Source of the DNA: Arthrobacter sp. CDRTa11
GTDB lineage: Bacteria; Actinomycetota; Actinomycetes; Actinomycetales; Micrococcaceae
Direction: 5' to 3'
DNA: 64,000 bases
NCBI RefSeq assembly: GCF_026427775.1
Contig: NZ_CP044532.1
Span: 2,976,001 to 3,040,000 of the forward strand
Part shown: positions 8,021-19,663 of the stretch, one piece after another
How the letters are laid out: every line of letters starts with the position of its first letter
Numbering within the stretch: the stretch's first letter is position 1
The notes under the pieces: generated by a model
Told to the model about the DNA's origin: nothing
The model's database searches: none
What the model saw: only the letters and a program-made list of their open reading frames with translations
Made by a program: the position numbers and the translations under genes

Positions 8021-9100
8021 ATGACCTGGGAAGCTGACATCCTCGGAGAAGGCTTCGAGGCGTATACGTTCCGGGCGGCAGGCGACGACGGCTTGGAGCG
8101 GACTGCCACTCTGGTGCGGTACCGGCCGGGAAACGAAGATACAGTCCCTCCGGCAGGCGAACGCCGGACCGTATTGTTCCTCCACGGCTGGAGCGATTAT
8201 TTCTTCAACGTGGATTTGGCCCGGTTCTGGAGCAGCCGGGGCTACGACTTCTACGCACTGGACATGCACAACCACGGCAGGAGCCTGCGCCCGGAAACGC
8301 CGGGAGGATATGTGGCGGACCTGGCCGACTACGACGCCGAGATCGGCAGGGCAATCGGCATTATTGCCGCTGACAGCAACCATGCTGACAGGCAACACAC
8401 TGACAGCCAGCACCGTGAGCAATCCCGGCCGGCCCCTCTCACCCTGATGGGACATTCCACCGGCGGCCTGGTTGCGGCCCTTTGGGTGAGCAACCATCCC
8501 GGCACCATCTCCGCGCTGGTGCTGAACAGTCCATGGCTTGAGATGCACGGCAGTTCGCTGGTCCGCCGGGCGGCCTCCACCATGGTGGGCCCGGTGGCCC
8601 GCTTCCGCCCCGAGGCGGTCCTCCGCCTTCCCGAACGGGGATTCTACTGGCGGACCATCAGCAGCTCGGCAGACGGAGAATGGGCGCTGGATGACAAGTA
8701 CAGGCCCCCCATGGCTTTCCCGCTGCGGGCCGGTTGGCTGCATGCCGTTCTTGCCGGTCATGCCAAGGTGGCACGTGGATTGGGCATCGACATTCCGATT
8801 CTGGTCCTGCTGTCCCGGGGCAGCGCCAACGGCCCGTTTTGGACCGAAGAAATGCGCCGGACGGATGCTGTCCTTGACGTTAATGTCATCGCGCTGCGGG
8901 CACTGACTCTTGGGCGCACGGTGACGGTGGAGCGGATCGACGGCGCCCTGCACGACGTTTTTCTTTCGCCGGCCAAGGTACGCGCGGACGCGTATGCACG
9001 CTTGTCGCGCTGGCTCCGGGGTTACGGCGAGCCGGACACGGGGGCGGAAGAAAGCGGCGGCACCCTGTCGGACGCCCCCGACGGCGGGGGCAGGAGATGA
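8021..9100 (+). CDS. alpha/beta hydrolase (lysophospholipase-like)
   Basis: This is a serine hydrolase of the alpha/beta fold. FLHGWSDY (53-60) is the oxyanion-side HG motif, DMHNHGRS (81-88) is the typical loop after strand 5, and GHSTGG (144-149) is the nucleophile elbow with Ser146. LHDVFLS near the C-terminus supplies the histidine. The pattern resembles monoglyceride lipase/lysophospholipase proteins, so an ester or lipid substrate is likely but unproven. A three-fold pentapeptide repeat lies just before the nucleophile. The stop overlaps the next hydrolase gene by 4 nt. The C-terminal 25 residues are low in complexity. Confidence 0.83.
   Translation: MTWEADILGEGFEAYTFRAAGDDGLERTATLVRYRPGNEDTVPPAGERRTVLFLHGWSDYFFNVDLARFWSSRGYDFYALDMHNHGRSLRPETPGGYVADLADYDAEIGRAIGIIAADSNHADRQHTDSQHREQSRPAPLTLMGHSTGGLVAALWVSNHPGTISALVLNSPWLEMHGSSLVRRAASTMVGPVARFRPEAVLRLPERGFYWRTISSSADGEWALDDKYRPPMAFPLRAGWLHAVLAGHAKVARGLGIDIPILVLLSRGSANGPFWTEEMRRTDAVLDVNVIALRALTLGRTVTVERIDGALHDVFLSPAKVRADAYARLSRWLRGYGEPDTGAEESGGTLSDAPDGGGRR
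8371..8415 (+). repeat. three tandem 15-bp coding repeats
   Basis: Three consecutive 15-bp units begin with TGACAG and encode (A/T)D(S/R)(N/Q)H pentapeptides at residues 117-131 of the alpha/beta hydrolase, just before the nucleophile strand. They look like a recent slippage expansion in a surface loop. Confidence 0.75.
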
Positions 9101-9978
9101 CGGAAGAGTGGGATGCGGGCGAAATCCTTCCCAAGGCAGCCCGCAAAAGAGTGGCTATGGCTGAACAATCCATAAGGACGTCCGACGGCGGCCAGCTTCA
9201 CCTTTTCAGCTTCGGGAAGGGACCGGGAGTGGTCATGGTCTGTGGAACCAACACGGCCGCAGCAACATACTTCAGGGCTGCGAGGAAGTTGAGTCTATCC
9301 CTCCCTGTCCATGTTTATGACCGCAGGGGCAGACCGGGCTCCAGCCCCCAGCCCGAGAATTATTCCATGGCAACCGAGATCTCGGACCTCCGGTCTGTGA
9401 TGGATGCAACAGGCAGCACGGCCGTCTTCGGGCACAGCTACGGCGGGGCGGTTGTCCTCGAAGCTGCGCTTCAATTGCCGGCAAGCCGCATTGCTGTCTA
9501 CGACCCCGTGCCCAATATTGGAGGCCTGGTGCCAACAGGTTTTCTTCCTGCCCTTGAAGATGCGGTGCAGCGCGGGGATGTGGCCCGGGCGGTTGCCGTC
9601 ATTGGCAAGGGAATCTCCACCAACCTTCGGGAAACACCACTCCCGGATCCTGCCTTCCGGCTGTTGTTGTGGTGCATCTCCAGGGCAACCCGCAAGGGGC
9701 GTTCATGGCGGGGCACCGTAGGCAGTTCGGTCAAGGAGATTGCTTGGCTGCACGCCAACCAGCCCAGCGCCGAGCGCTACGCAGACATAACAATTCCGGT
9801 ACTTGTACTCTACGGAGCACGCAGCGATACTTTCTTCCGGCTCGTTGCCGAGTCGCTCGCGGGCAGCCTTCCCTTAGGAAGATGCAGCGCAGTTCCCGGA
9901 TCTGACCACGGGGCACTTGATTACGCACCAGCTGCTCTTCTCACCCAAGTGGCGGAGTTCTTCACTGGGCAACGGTAG
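9097..9978 (+). CDS. alpha/beta hydrolase
   Basis: A second alpha/beta hydrolase is translationally coupled to the one before it (ATGA overlap). The nucleophile elbow is GHSYGG (112-117, Ser114). An Asp in YGARSD and a His in SDHGALD complete the likely triad. The substrate is not evident. The usual HG oxyanion motif is replaced by VMVCGTNTAA near residue 50. ATG at 9097 sits directly against GGAG with no spacer, so a start at 9157 (MAEQSIRTSDGG), 6 nt after AAGAG, is a realistic alternative. It runs convergent towards uppS with only 29 nt between. Confidence 0.8.
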   Translation: MTEEWDAGEILPKAARKRVAMAEQSIRTSDGGQLHLFSFGKGPGVVMVCGTNTAAATYFRAARKLSLSLPVHVYDRRGRPGSSPQPENYSMATEISDLRSVMDATGSTAVFGHSYGGAVVLEAALQLPASRIAVYDPVPNIGGLVPTGFLPALEDAVQRGDVARAVAVIGKGISTNLRETPLPDPAFRLLLWCISRATRKGRSWRGTVGSSVKEIAWLHANQPSAERYADITIPVLVLYGARSDTFFRLVAESLAGSLPLGRCSAVPGSDHGALDYAPAALLTQVAEFFTGQR

Positions 9979-10007
9979 TACTCTTGACGGCACCAGCCCC
10001 AGCCGGA

Positions 10008-10853
10008 CTAAACGGAGCCGCCGCCTGTCGTGAGGCCAGGCCGGGCGGCATCCACGGCGCCGCCGTAGCGCCGGTCCCGCTGGGCGTAGATCTCCACGGC
10101 CTCCCAGAGGGTGCGCCGGTCCACGTCAGGCCACAGCGTGTCCATAAAGACGAACTCCGCATACGCTGACTGCCACAGGAGGAAGTTGGACAGCCTCTGC
10201 TCGCCCGAACTCCGCAGGAACAGGTCAACGTCCGGCAGGTCAGGCTCGTCGAGGTATTTCTGGATGGTCTTCTCCGTGATGGCTCCGGGCTTGAGGCGTC
10301 CCGCCGCCACTTCCTCGGCGATGGCCGATACCGCATCAGTGATTTCGGCCCGTCCGCCGTAATTAACACACATGGTCAATGTGCACGTGCTGTTGCCCAC
10401 GGTATAGGCCTCAGCTTCTTCAAGTTCCCGGATCACAGATCCCCAAAGCCGGGGACGGCGGCCCGACCAGCGCACCCGGACCCCCCACTCATCGAGCTGG
10501 TTCCGCTGCCGCCGCAGCACATCCTTGTTAAATCCCATCAGGAACCGCACCTCTTCCGGTGAGCGGCGCCAGTTCTCCGTGGAGAACGCGTAAACGCTGA
10601 CGTACTCGATGCCCAGTTCAATGGCGCCAGCCATGACGTCCAGGAGCGCAGGCTCCCCCGCCTTGTGTCCTTCGATCCTGGGCAGGCCGCGCTGGTTTGC
10701 CCACCGGCCGTTGCCGTCCATGACAATGGCAACGTGACGCGGAATGAATTCAGCGGGGATGGCCGGAGCGGTCGCGCCGGAAGGATGGGGATACGGCGCC
10801 ACGACGGGGGCAGTCCGCTTCCGTGAAGGGTTGTTCTTTTTTCCCAGGGCCAC
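10008..10853 (-). CDS. uppS: isoprenyl (polyprenyl) diphosphate synthase, UPP synthase family
   Basis: This is a cis-prenyltransferase that condenses isopentenyl diphosphate units into the long-chain lipid carrier used for peptidoglycan and other wall polymers. [13 protein letters not shown] (40-52) contains the catalytic Asp46, and [16 protein letters not shown] is the conserved diphosphate-binding region near the C-terminus. The 281-residue length includes about 38 extra N-terminal residues. It follows recO with 2 nt between, so the two are an operon. It starts with GTG. Chain length (C50 or C55) cannot be told from this sequence. Confidence 0.94.
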   Translation of the reverse strand: MALGKKNNPSRKRTAPVVAPYPHPSGATAPAIPAEFIPRHVAIVMDGNGRWANQRGLPRIEGHKAGEPALLDVMAGAIELGIEYVSVYAFSTENWRRSPEEVRFLMGFNKDVLRRQRNQLDEWGVRVRWSGRRPRLWGSVIRELEEAEAYTVGNSTCTLTMCVNYGGRAEITDAVSAIAEEVAAGRLKPGAITEKTIQKYLDEPDLPDVDLFLRSSGEQRLSNFLLWQSAYAEFVFMDTLWPDVDRRTLWEAVEIYAQRDRRYGGAVDAARPGLTTGGGSV

Positions 10854-10855
10854 TG

Positions 10856-11608
10856 TCAGGTACGCTCCACATGTTTGAGGGATTTAAGGACACGCTCAAG
10901 GTGCCACTGCAGGTAGGCGGCCACCAGCCCGGCCGCTTCCCGCCGGTGAACGGGCAACGACGCGTCCGCCGTCGGCCAGTCGCCCGTCAGGAGGGCAGCC
11001 AGCAGGACCACCGTCTCGGCGGCCGGCGCAGGCGAGCCGGGCGGCCGGCAATTGCCGCAGACCATACCGCCCAGCGGCGCCGAGAAAGCGATGTGGGGAC
11101 CCAGGCTCCCGCACCGCGCACAGACCGTAAAGCTGGGCGCCCAGCCGCCGGTGGACAAAGCGCGCAGGAGATAGGAGTCCAGGATCAGCCCCGGGGCGTG
11201 TTCCTCCCGGCTCAGGGACGCCAGCGCTCCGACCAGCAGGTTGTACTGCGCCGTCCCGGCTTCGCCGTCGACGTCTGTGAGTTTTTCGGCTGTCTCCGTC
11301 ATGGCCGCAGCCACCGTGTACCGTCCGTAGTCAGCGGCAATATTGCCGCCGTACGCGCCCTTGGCAACGGCCTGGGTAACAATGTCCAGGGAACGGCCGG
11401 ACACCAGCTGGAGGTCGGCGACCATAAAGGGTTCCAGCCGGGCGCCAAAGCGGCTGCTGGTCCGCCGGACACCCTTCGCAACCGCCCTGACCTGGCCGTG
11501 GTGCTTGGTCAGCAGCGTGATGATGCGGTCTGCCTCGCCGAGTTTATGGGTGCGCAGCACAACAGCGTCATCCCGGTATGCACGGGCGGCAAATGATTGT
11601 TGGACCAC
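10856..11608 (-). CDS. recO: DNA repair protein RecO
   Basis: RecO works with RecF and RecR to load RecA on SSB-coated single-stranded DNA during gap repair. The protein has the N-terminal OB-fold (residues 1-85, with [22 protein letters not shown]), a helical C-terminal domain, and a zinc site built from CARC and CGNC near residues 160-185. The 250-residue length is standard. GTG start. It is the first gene of the recO-uppS pair, a common actinobacterial arrangement that often also includes leuA upstream, as here. Confidence 0.95.
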   Translation of the reverse strand: MVQQSFAARAYRDDAVVLRTHKLGEADRIITLLTKHHGQVRAVAKGVRRTSSRFGARLEPFMVADLQLVSGRSLDIVTQAVAKGAYGGNIAADYGRYTVAAAMTETAEKLTDVDGEAGTAQYNLLVGALASLSREEHAPGLILDSYLLRALSTGGWAPSFTVCARCGSLGPHIAFSAPLGGMVCGNCRPPGSPAPAAETVVLLAALLTGDWPTADASLPVHRREAAGLVAAYLQWHLERVLKSLKHVERT

Positions 11609-11648
11609 GGTTTATCTTCGCACTGTCTTCTCGCAAAAGGGGCACTGC

Positions 11649-11684
11649 CAGCGTTGCGCGCCGGGAAGCCGGCGCGCAACGCTG
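11649..11684 (-). terminator. intrinsic terminator after leuA
   Basis: A 16-bp GC-rich stem (CAGCGTTGCGCGCCGG and complement) with a GAAG-type 4-nt loop begins within 10 nt of the leuA stop. A TTTT run follows about 10 nt further on the minus strand. It separates leuA from recO-uppS. Confidence 0.75.
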
Positions 11685-11691
11685 CTCCGGC

Positions 11692-13571
<1,880 letters not shown>

Positions 13572-13684
13572 TTGAGAGTAACACGGGTGCGTAAGATGAA
13601 AGAGCACTACCGTCCCTAACGTCCATCATGCAGACGCCGCAGCGGTGCCAGCGCCGGCCGCGGCCCTCATATAAAGGAGCTTCC

Positions 13685-15637
13685 GTGCCCATCTCGGGGA
13701 TCGACCTGTCCAACATTGATCACACCGTCCGGCCGCAGGATGACCTGTACCAGCACGTCAACGGGGCATGGCTGAAGGCCACCGAAATTCCCGACGACCG
13801 CCCGCTGGAAGGAACCTTTACCGCCCTCCGCGACGGCGCCGAGATTGCGGTCCGGGACATCATCGAGGAAGCCGCGGGCAAGGGCGAAGAGGCCAGCGGG
13901 ATAGAGCGGAAGGTAGGCGACCTTTACAACAGCTTCATGGATGAAGCCACGGTGGAGGCCAAAGGGATGGAGCCTATCCGGCACCGGCTGGCCGAGGTGT
14001 TTGCCGCCACCACGGCGGGCGAACTCGTTTCCCTCGTCGGGCGGCTGTTCCGGTCTGACGTTTCAGGCCTCTTTTACATCTACCCGGCACCCGACGCGGG
14101 CAACCCGGAGAGGATCCTGCTCTACACGGGCCAGGGAGGATTGGGCCTGCCGGACGAATCGTATTACCGGGAGGAGAAATTCGCCCCCATGGTCACGGCG
14201 TACGGCAACCACGTGCGGACCATGTTCTCCCTGGCCGGCCTGGAGGATGCTGAGGCCGCCGCGGGCCGGGTGATCGGGTTGGAGACCAAACTGGCTTCCC
14301 ACCACTGGGACAACGTCACCCTCCGGGACCCGCAAAAGACCTACAACCTCAAGACGGCAGAAGAGGCCGTATCCCTGTTCCCGCTGATGGGCACCTGGTT
14401 CGAATCGGCGGGGATCGATGCGGACAAGCGGCAGGAAATCGTGGTGAGCACTCCGGATTTCTTCAGCGGCGCGGCCGGACTGCTTGAATCCGAGCCCCTG
14501 TCCGTCTGGAAGGAGTGGCTGGCCATGCGCGTGATCAGCGCGGCTGCACCCTACCTGTCCTCGGCTTTTGTGGATGCCAACTTCGCGTTCTACGGCACCA
14601 CCATCAGCGGCACGCCCCGGAACAAGGACCGCTGGAAGCGCGGCGTCGGCGTCGTCGAGGCAGCCCTGGGTGAAGCGGTGGGCCAGATTTATGTCGCACG
14701 TCATTTCCCTGAAACGCATAAGGCCCGGATGCAGTCCCTCGTGGCCAATCTCATTGAGGCGTACCGCCAGAGCATCACGAACCTTGAGTGGATGGGTGAG
14801 CAGACCAAGGAAGAGGCGCTCCGGAAACTGGGCGCCTTCCGCGCCAAGATCGGTTACCCGGACAAATGGATCGACTACTCTGCCGTGGAAATCGACCCGG
14901 CCGACCTCCTCGGAAACGTTGAGCGCGCGCACAATGCCGACGTCGACCGGCACCTTGACGAGGTGGGCAAACCGGTGGACCTGGACAAGTGGCTGATGAC
15001 TCCCCAGACCGTCAACGCGTACTACCACCCAATGCTCAACGAGATCGTTTTCCCGGCTGCCATCCTGCAGCCGCCGTTCTTCACCGCGGACGCCGACGAC
15101 GCCGTCAACTACGGCGGGATCGGCGCTGTCATCGGCCACGAGATCGGTCATGGTTTTGACGACCAGGGCTCACAGTTCGACGGCGGCGGCGCCCTCCGGA
15201 ACTGGTGGACGGAGGCAGACCGGAAGGCGTTCGAGGCACTGACCGCAAAGCTTGTAGCCCAGTTCGAGGTCCTCTCCCCCTATGCCGCGCCGGGGCACTA
15301 CGTCAACGGCAAGCTCACCCTCGGCGAAAACATCGGCGACCTGGGCGGGCTGACCATCGGCTACAAGGCCTACCTCCTCAGCCTGGACGGCGCGGAGCCC
15401 GAGGTACTGGACGGGCTGACCGGCCAGCAGCGCTTCTTCGCATCCTGGGCCGCCGGCTGGCGCCAGGTCATCCGGACCGAAGAGGCCGTCCGAAGGCTGG
15501 CAACGGATCCACACTCCCCCAACGAGTTCCGGACCAATGCCATCGCCAGCAACCTGGACGCCTTCCATGAGGCCTTCGGCGTCACGGACCAGGACGGCAT
15601 GTGGAGATCACCGGAGGAGCGCGTCAGCATCTGGTAG
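13685..15637 (+). CDS. M13 family zinc metallopeptidase (neprilysin/PepO type)
   Basis: This is a zinc endopeptidase of the M13 family, probably cleaving short peptides. HEIGH at 485-489 binds zinc and carries the catalytic Glu. GENIGDLGG (Glu548) gives the third ligand, and VNAYYHP and the C-terminal NEFRTNAIASNLDAFHEAF are family regions. The protein has about 650 residues and no signal peptide or membrane anchor, so it should be cytoplasmic like PepO. GTG at 13685 is chosen because AAAGGAG precedes it by 5 nt; the frame stays open upstream. It is divergent from leuA and ends at a strong terminator. Confidence 0.95.
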   Translation: MPISGIDLSNIDHTVRPQDDLYQHVNGAWLKATEIPDDRPLEGTFTALRDGAEIAVRDIIEEAAGKGEEASGIERKVGDLYNSFMDEATVEAKGMEPIRHRLAEVFAATTAGELVSLVGRLFRSDVSGLFYIYPAPDAGNPERILLYTGQGGLGLPDESYYREEKFAPMVTAYGNHVRTMFSLAGLEDAEAAAGRVIGLETKLASHHWDNVTLRDPQKTYNLKTAEEAVSLFPLMGTWFESAGIDADKRQEIVVSTPDFFSGAAGLLESEPLSVWKEWLAMRVISAAAPYLSSAFVDANFAFYGTTISGTPRNKDRWKRGVGVVEAALGEAVGQIYVARHFPETHKARMQSLVANLIEAYRQSITNLEWMGEQTKEEALRKLGAFRAKIGYPDKWIDYSAVEIDPADLLGNVERAHNADVDRHLDEVGKPVDLDKWLMTPQTVNAYYHPMLNEIVFPAAILQPPFFTADADDAVNYGGIGAVIGHEIGHGFDDQGSQFDGGGALRNWWTEADRKAFEALTAKLVAQFEVLSPYAAPGHYVNGKLTLGENIGDLGGLTIGYKAYLLSLDGAEPEVLDGLTGQQRFFASWAAGWRQVIRTEEAVRRLATDPHSPNEFRTNAIASNLDAFHEAFGVTDQDGMWRSPEERVSIW

Positions 15638-15640
15638 CAG

Positions 15641-15675
15641 CACAAATGGGCCCGCCAATGGCGGGCCCATTTGTG
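15641..15675. terminator. bidirectional terminator between the M13 peptidase and LCP genes
   Basis: A perfect 16-bp stem, CACAAATGGGCCCGCC and its complement, closes a 3-nt AAT loop. It stands 3 nt after the peptidase stop and between two convergent genes. Confidence 0.9.
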
Positions 15676-15698
15676 TCTGTCCGGAAGCCTGGTGCCGG

Positions 15699-17276
15699 TC
15701 AGCCCTGGACGATGAGCGCCGGGTTGGCCTGCTGGCAGAGGGCGTCCCCCGCAGTCTGGTTCACGATGTCCTTGGGCACAGGCGTGGCCCCGTAAGTGAT
15801 GCCCGAGGAGAAATCTTCGCCAAGGTAGACCTGCACACCGATCAACGCCGGGGCGGACTGTACTTGCTCGGCCGGGATCCCCAGCAGTGCAGCCACGTCG
15901 GCGGCCACATCGGCGTGTTCCGGTCCGTAATACACCAAAGACTGCGCCACCGGTGCCGCTTCCAGCTGCCCAAGCTGGATAAAGCCTCCGGAAATCAACG
16001 CCTGGGCAATTTCCTGGGAACGGCCGGGGACACCCGTTCCGTTCGCCACGGTGACGGGCTGCACGGACTTGTCATAGGGTGGCGCCGGTGTTTCAGTCGG
16101 CGCCGGGGCAGGCGCGCTGTCCGTCGGGGACGGAGTGGCCGTAGGGGTGGGGGTCGGAGCCGTGGGGTCCGTCAGATCGACGTCCTTGCGGAGGGCTGAG
16201 AACAACTGCGATCCTGCGGGTTCGGCGATCTGGAGGCGGTTAAGGTCTGCCACTGCTGTGGTGGTGGGCACGGCGACAAACGCCACCTTGCTGACGTCAA
16301 TGTCCTTCAGGCGGTTTCCGATGGTCAGGAGCGACGGAACGGATGCCAGTCCCTCATCGACTGTGAGGTTTTGGGTGACGACATCGGCAATCCGGAGCAT
16401 CTTGGCGGGATCTGACAGCGTACCCTCGTCCTTGATTTTCCGTGTGAGCGACGACAGGAATCCCTGCTGGGCTTTAATGCGGCCCAGGTCCCCGCCGTCG
16501 GCGAAGGCATGCCGTGTGCGCAGGAAGGCCAGCGCCTGTTCGCCCTCCACGGAGGACGTCCCCTTCGGCAACCGCAGACGGGAATCGGGGTCATAAACGG
16601 GGTCGCTGATACAGACCTCCACCCCTCCGACCGTGTTGGAAAGCTCCTTGACGGCGTTGAAGTCCGCCATCATGAAGTGGTCGATTTCGAGCCCTGTCAG
16701 CTTGTTCACGGTGTCCACAGCGCAGCCGATGCCGGCCTCAGCCATGGCCTCGTTGATCATGACACTGCTCCTGGCCGGGTAGACCTGTTTGGTCTTCTGG
16801 TCAGTGCACTCGGGGATGTCAACCAGGAGGTCCCGGGGGAAGCTGACGACATTGACGCGCTTGTTGTCGGCGGAGATGTCCATCAGCATCATGACGTCCG
16901 ACTGTCCGTAGCCGGAGGAATCCTCTGCAGTACCGTATGCGGAGTTCTTTCCGTCCCGCGTGTCCGAGCCAAGGATCAGGATCTGCATCCTGTCGGATGA
17001 GTCGTTTACCGGGTTCGCCGTACCCGAGCCTGCGGTCAGCGGGGCCTTGGTAATGTTCGACTGCAGCCGGAAGAACCAAAACCCGGCAAAGGCAAGTCCT
17101 CCGACTACCAAGACTGAGAGGATGGCCGCGATCACCTTCAGCCACGCCGGCATCCCTGGCTGCGCTCCGAGATGACGGGCGGAGCCGACGGCGGTGCCTT
17201 CCGCGTGACGGGAAACTGGCCCGGTTCCGGCTGACGGGTCAGCTCCATTGTCGCGTTTGTCGCGGCGTTGCACCAC
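15699..17276 (-). CDS. LytR-CpsA-Psr (LCP) family cell-wall ligase with LytR_C domain
   Basis: LCP enzymes transfer undecaprenyl-linked glycopolymers such as teichoic acid-type or arabinogalactan-type polymers onto peptidoglycan outside the membrane. An N-terminal polar tail is followed by one transmembrane helix (residues 45-70). The LCP domain carries ILGSDTRDG, VVSFPRDLLVDIP and LRTRHAFADGGDLGRIKAQQ, with the arginines and acidic residues that bind the pyrophosphate. A Pro/Thr-rich linker of about 35 residues leads to a C-terminal LytR_C domain (VTVANGTGVPGRSQEIAQ...). GTG start. It is monocistronic. Confidence 0.93.
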   Translation of the reverse strand: MVQRRDKRDNGADPSAGTGPVSRHAEGTAVGSARHLGAQPGMPAWLKVIAAILSVLVVGGLAFAGFWFFRLQSNITKAPLTAGSGTANPVNDSSDRMQILILGSDTRDGKNSAYGTAEDSSGYGQSDVMMLMDISADNKRVNVVSFPRDLLVDIPECTDQKTKQVYPARSSVMINEAMAEAGIGCAVDTVNKLTGLEIDHFMMADFNAVKELSNTVGGVEVCISDPVYDPDSRLRLPKGTSSVEGEQALAFLRTRHAFADGGDLGRIKAQQGFLSSLTRKIKDEGTLSDPAKMLRIADVVTQNLTVDEGLASVPSLLTIGNRLKDIDVSKVAFVAVPTTTAVADLNRLQIAEPAGSQLFSALRKDVDLTDPTAPTPTPTATPSPTDSAPAPAPTETPAPPYDKSVQPVTVANGTGVPGRSQEIAQALISGGFIQLGQLEAAPVAQSLVYYGPEHADVAADVAALLGIPAEQVQSAPALIGVQVYLGEDFSSGITYGATPVPKDIVNQTAGDALCQQANPALIVQG

Positions 17277-17373
17277 AGGGTGTACCTTCCTCTGAACATT
17301 TGGATCCGGCCCATTTTAGTTGTTCAGGCTGGGAAAACGCCCGGTGACTGGCCGTGACGGTGGTGGAAGCGCA

Positions 17374-18348
17374 TCAGAAACCGAGTTTTACCAGTTGTTT
17401 GGGATCCCGCTGCCAGTCCTTGGCGACCTTCACATGAAGGTCAAGGTAGATGCGTGTGCCCAGGAGCGCTTCGATGCCTTTCCGGGCGTTGGTGCCCACT
17501 TCGCGCAGCCGGCTGCCACCCTTTCCGATGATGATGGCCTTTTGCGAGGGACGCTCAACATACAGGTTGACCCTCACGTCAAGGAGCTGGTTGTCTTCTG
17601 CGCGGCCCTCGCGGGCCACAATTTCGTCCACCACCACTGCCAGGGAGTGCGGGAGTTCGTCCCGGACTCCTTCCAGGGCTGCTTCACGGATGAGTTCGGC
17701 CACCATAACGGCCTCGGGCTCGTCGGTCAGTTCACCGTCCGGGTACAGCGGTGGCGACGGCGGCATGTGGCTGATCAGGACATCGGCCAGAGTGTCCACC
17801 TGGAAGCCGTCGGCGGCGGAAACCGGAACAATGTCCTTCCAGCCGTCCTCCCCCAGTACTTCGCGGCCGAGGGCCGCGACGGCGAGGAGCTGTTCGGTCA
17901 GTGCCTGGCGGTCCACCAGGTCCGCCTTCGTGACAATGGCGATGAGCGGCGTTCGTCCAATGGCAGCCAGCTGGGCGGCGATGTACTTGTCCCCGGGACC
18001 TATTTTTTCGTTGGCCGGCAGGCAGAAACCGATGGCGTCAACTTCGGCCAGCGTGTCAGCCACAAGGTCGTTGAGGCGTTTGCCCAGCAGGGTGCGCGGG
18101 CGGTGCAGGCCCGGGGTGTCCACCAGGATCAGCTGCGCATCCTCGCGGTGGACGATGCCGCGGATGGTGTGACGGGTGGTCTGCGGCTTGGCAGAGGTGA
18201 TGGCCACCTTCTTGCCCACCAGCGCATTGGTGAGGGTGGACTTGCCGGCGTTGGGCCGGCCAACGAGCACCGAGAAGCCTGCGCGGAAGCCGCCGAAGTC
18301 CTGGTTGGCAGAATCCTGGTTGGCCAGCGGCCTATTTTTCTTGCTCAC
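17374..18348 (-). CDS. era: GTPase Era
   Basis: Era is an essential GTPase that binds the 3' end of 16S rRNA and assists 30S subunit maturation. GRPNAGKST (G1), DTPGLHRP (G3) and TKAD (G4) are present, followed by a C-terminal KH RNA-binding domain with IIIGKGGSRLREVG. The protein is 324 residues from GTG at 18348, which has AGGGAG about 7 nt upstream. A farther start at 18396 would overlap the previous gene much more. It overlaps the CNNM/CBS gene by 17 nt and closes the phoH-ybeY-CNNM-era cluster, a conserved ribosome-related order. Confidence 0.95.
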   Translation of the reverse strand: MSKKNRPLANQDSANQDFGGFRAGFSVLVGRPNAGKSTLTNALVGKKVAITSAKPQTTRHTIRGIVHREDAQLILVDTPGLHRPRTLLGKRLNDLVADTLAEVDAIGFCLPANEKIGPGDKYIAAQLAAIGRTPLIAIVTKADLVDRQALTEQLLAVAALGREVLGEDGWKDIVPVSAADGFQVDTLADVLISHMPPSPPLYPDGELTDEPEAVMVAELIREAALEGVRDELPHSLAVVVDEIVAREGRAEDNQLLDVRVNLYVERPSQKAIIIGKGGSRLREVGTNARKGIEALLGTRIYLDLHVKVAKDWQRDPKQLVKLGF

Positions 18349-19663
18349 GTGGAACTCCCTGCTGGGTTGTTTCCGCCTCATTGAGGAGGTCTTCAAGGTC
18401 AGTGTCTACTTTTGGTGCCGGCGCCGCAATGATGTGGCTGACGCGGTTGCGGCGCCCTTCGAGCCGTTCGGCCCGCAGGGACACGCCGCTTACTTCCACG
18501 GTGCTCCCCACGATGGGGACGCGGCCCAGGGCTTTGGCAAGGAGCCCGCCCACGGTGTCCACTTCATCGTCGTCGAGTTCGATATCGAACAGTTCGCCAA
18601 GATCGTCGATGCTCATCCGGGCACTTACCCGGAAGGAGCCGCCTCCCAGGGCTACGGCTTCGGCGCTTTCGGTGTCATATTCATCCACGATCTCGCCGAC
18701 GATTTCTTCGATGAGGTCCTCCAGCGTGACAAGGCCTGCGGTGCCGCCGTATTCATCGATAACGATGGCAACGTGCGTTGACTCCTTTTGCAGTTCACGC
18801 AGCAGGTCACTGACTTGCTTGGATTCCGGAACATAGCGGACTTCACGCGCCAGGGCTTCCACGGGCGGCGGCTCGGCGTCGGGAGCCAGCTCGTGAAGGG
18901 CTGCGGCAACGTCCTTGAGGTACACGATGCCCAGTATCTGGTCCGTGCTCTCCCCAATCACCGGGATGCGGGAGTAACCGGACCGCAGGAAAAGGGACAT
19001 GGCCCGCCGGAGGCTGGAGCCGGCGTCAATGCTGAGGATGTCCGTCCGCGGAACCATGACGGCACGCACCAGCGTATCGCCGAAGTCGAAGACGGACTGG
19101 ATCATTTCCGCCTCGGTGTCTTCGATCATGTCCGATTCGCTTGCCCTGTCCACCAGCTCACGGAATTCCTGTTCGCTGAAAAAGGCTTCGTCGCCGACGG
19201 GCGCGCCGGGGGCTGCAGCGCTGCCCAACGCCACCAGCCAGGCAGGAATGGGGCCAAGCACCCAGGTCAGCAGACGGATCAACGGTGCCGTGAAGCGCAC
19301 CACGGCCGCAGAATGAAGCCTGCCGAGTTGCCGCGGGGAGACTCCCACGATCACAAATCCGACGAGGGCCATGATTCCTGTGGCTGCCAGCCCGGCCAGC
19401 CATACATTATCCAGCAGGCTGTGGAGCAGGACGGCAACGGCGACGGCGGAGGCCATCTCGAACCAGATCCGCCAAAAACGCAGCGCCCGGATGTGCGCCA
19501 CTGGCTGCGCCAGGATCCGTTTCATTGCGTTTCCGCGGCTCTTGATGAGCGCTTCTTCCGCGTCATGCCGCGGAAGGAAGTTGAAAGCGGCCTCCGCCGC
19601 CGTCAGAAGCGCGGCAATGCTGAGGAAGGCTAAAGCCATAAAGACAAGGAGCAGGGGCGTCAC
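18332..19663 (-). CDS. hemolysin-related CNNM/CorC family protein with CBS domains
   Basis: This is a membrane protein of the CNNM (DUF21) family, often described as a magnesium or cobalt efflux transporter. The N-terminal DUF21 region has about four hydrophobic segments within residues 1-160. Two CBS domains follow (around VPRTDILSIDAG... and VRYVPESKQVSDLLRELQ...), with VAIVIDEYGGTAGLVTLEDLIEEIVGEI as the linker. A C-terminal transporter-associated domain ends the chain. The GTG overlaps the ybeY stop (GTGA), so the two are coupled. Between ybeY and era this is the common actinobacterial arrangement. The actual ion is not shown by sequence. Confidence 0.92.
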   Translation of the reverse strand: MTPLLLVFMALAFLSIAALLTAAEAAFNFLPRHDAEEALIKSRGNAMKRILAQPVAHIRALRFWRIWFEMASAVAVAVLLHSLLDNVWLAGLAATGIMALVGFVIVGVSPRQLGRLHSAAVVRFTAPLIRLLTWVLGPIPAWLVALGSAAAPGAPVGDEAFFSEQEFRELVDRASESDMIEDTEAEMIQSVFDFGDTLVRAVMVPRTDILSIDAGSSLRRAMSLFLRSGYSRIPVIGESTDQILGIVYLKDVAAALHELAPDAEPPPVEALAREVRYVPESKQVSDLLRELQKESTHVAIVIDEYGGTAGLVTLEDLIEEIVGEIVDEYDTESAEAVALGGGSFRVSARMSIDDLGELFDIELDDDEVDTVGGLLAKALGRVPIVGSTVEVSGVSLRAERLEGRRNRVSHIIAAPAPKVDTDLEDLLNEAETTQQGVPREQEK

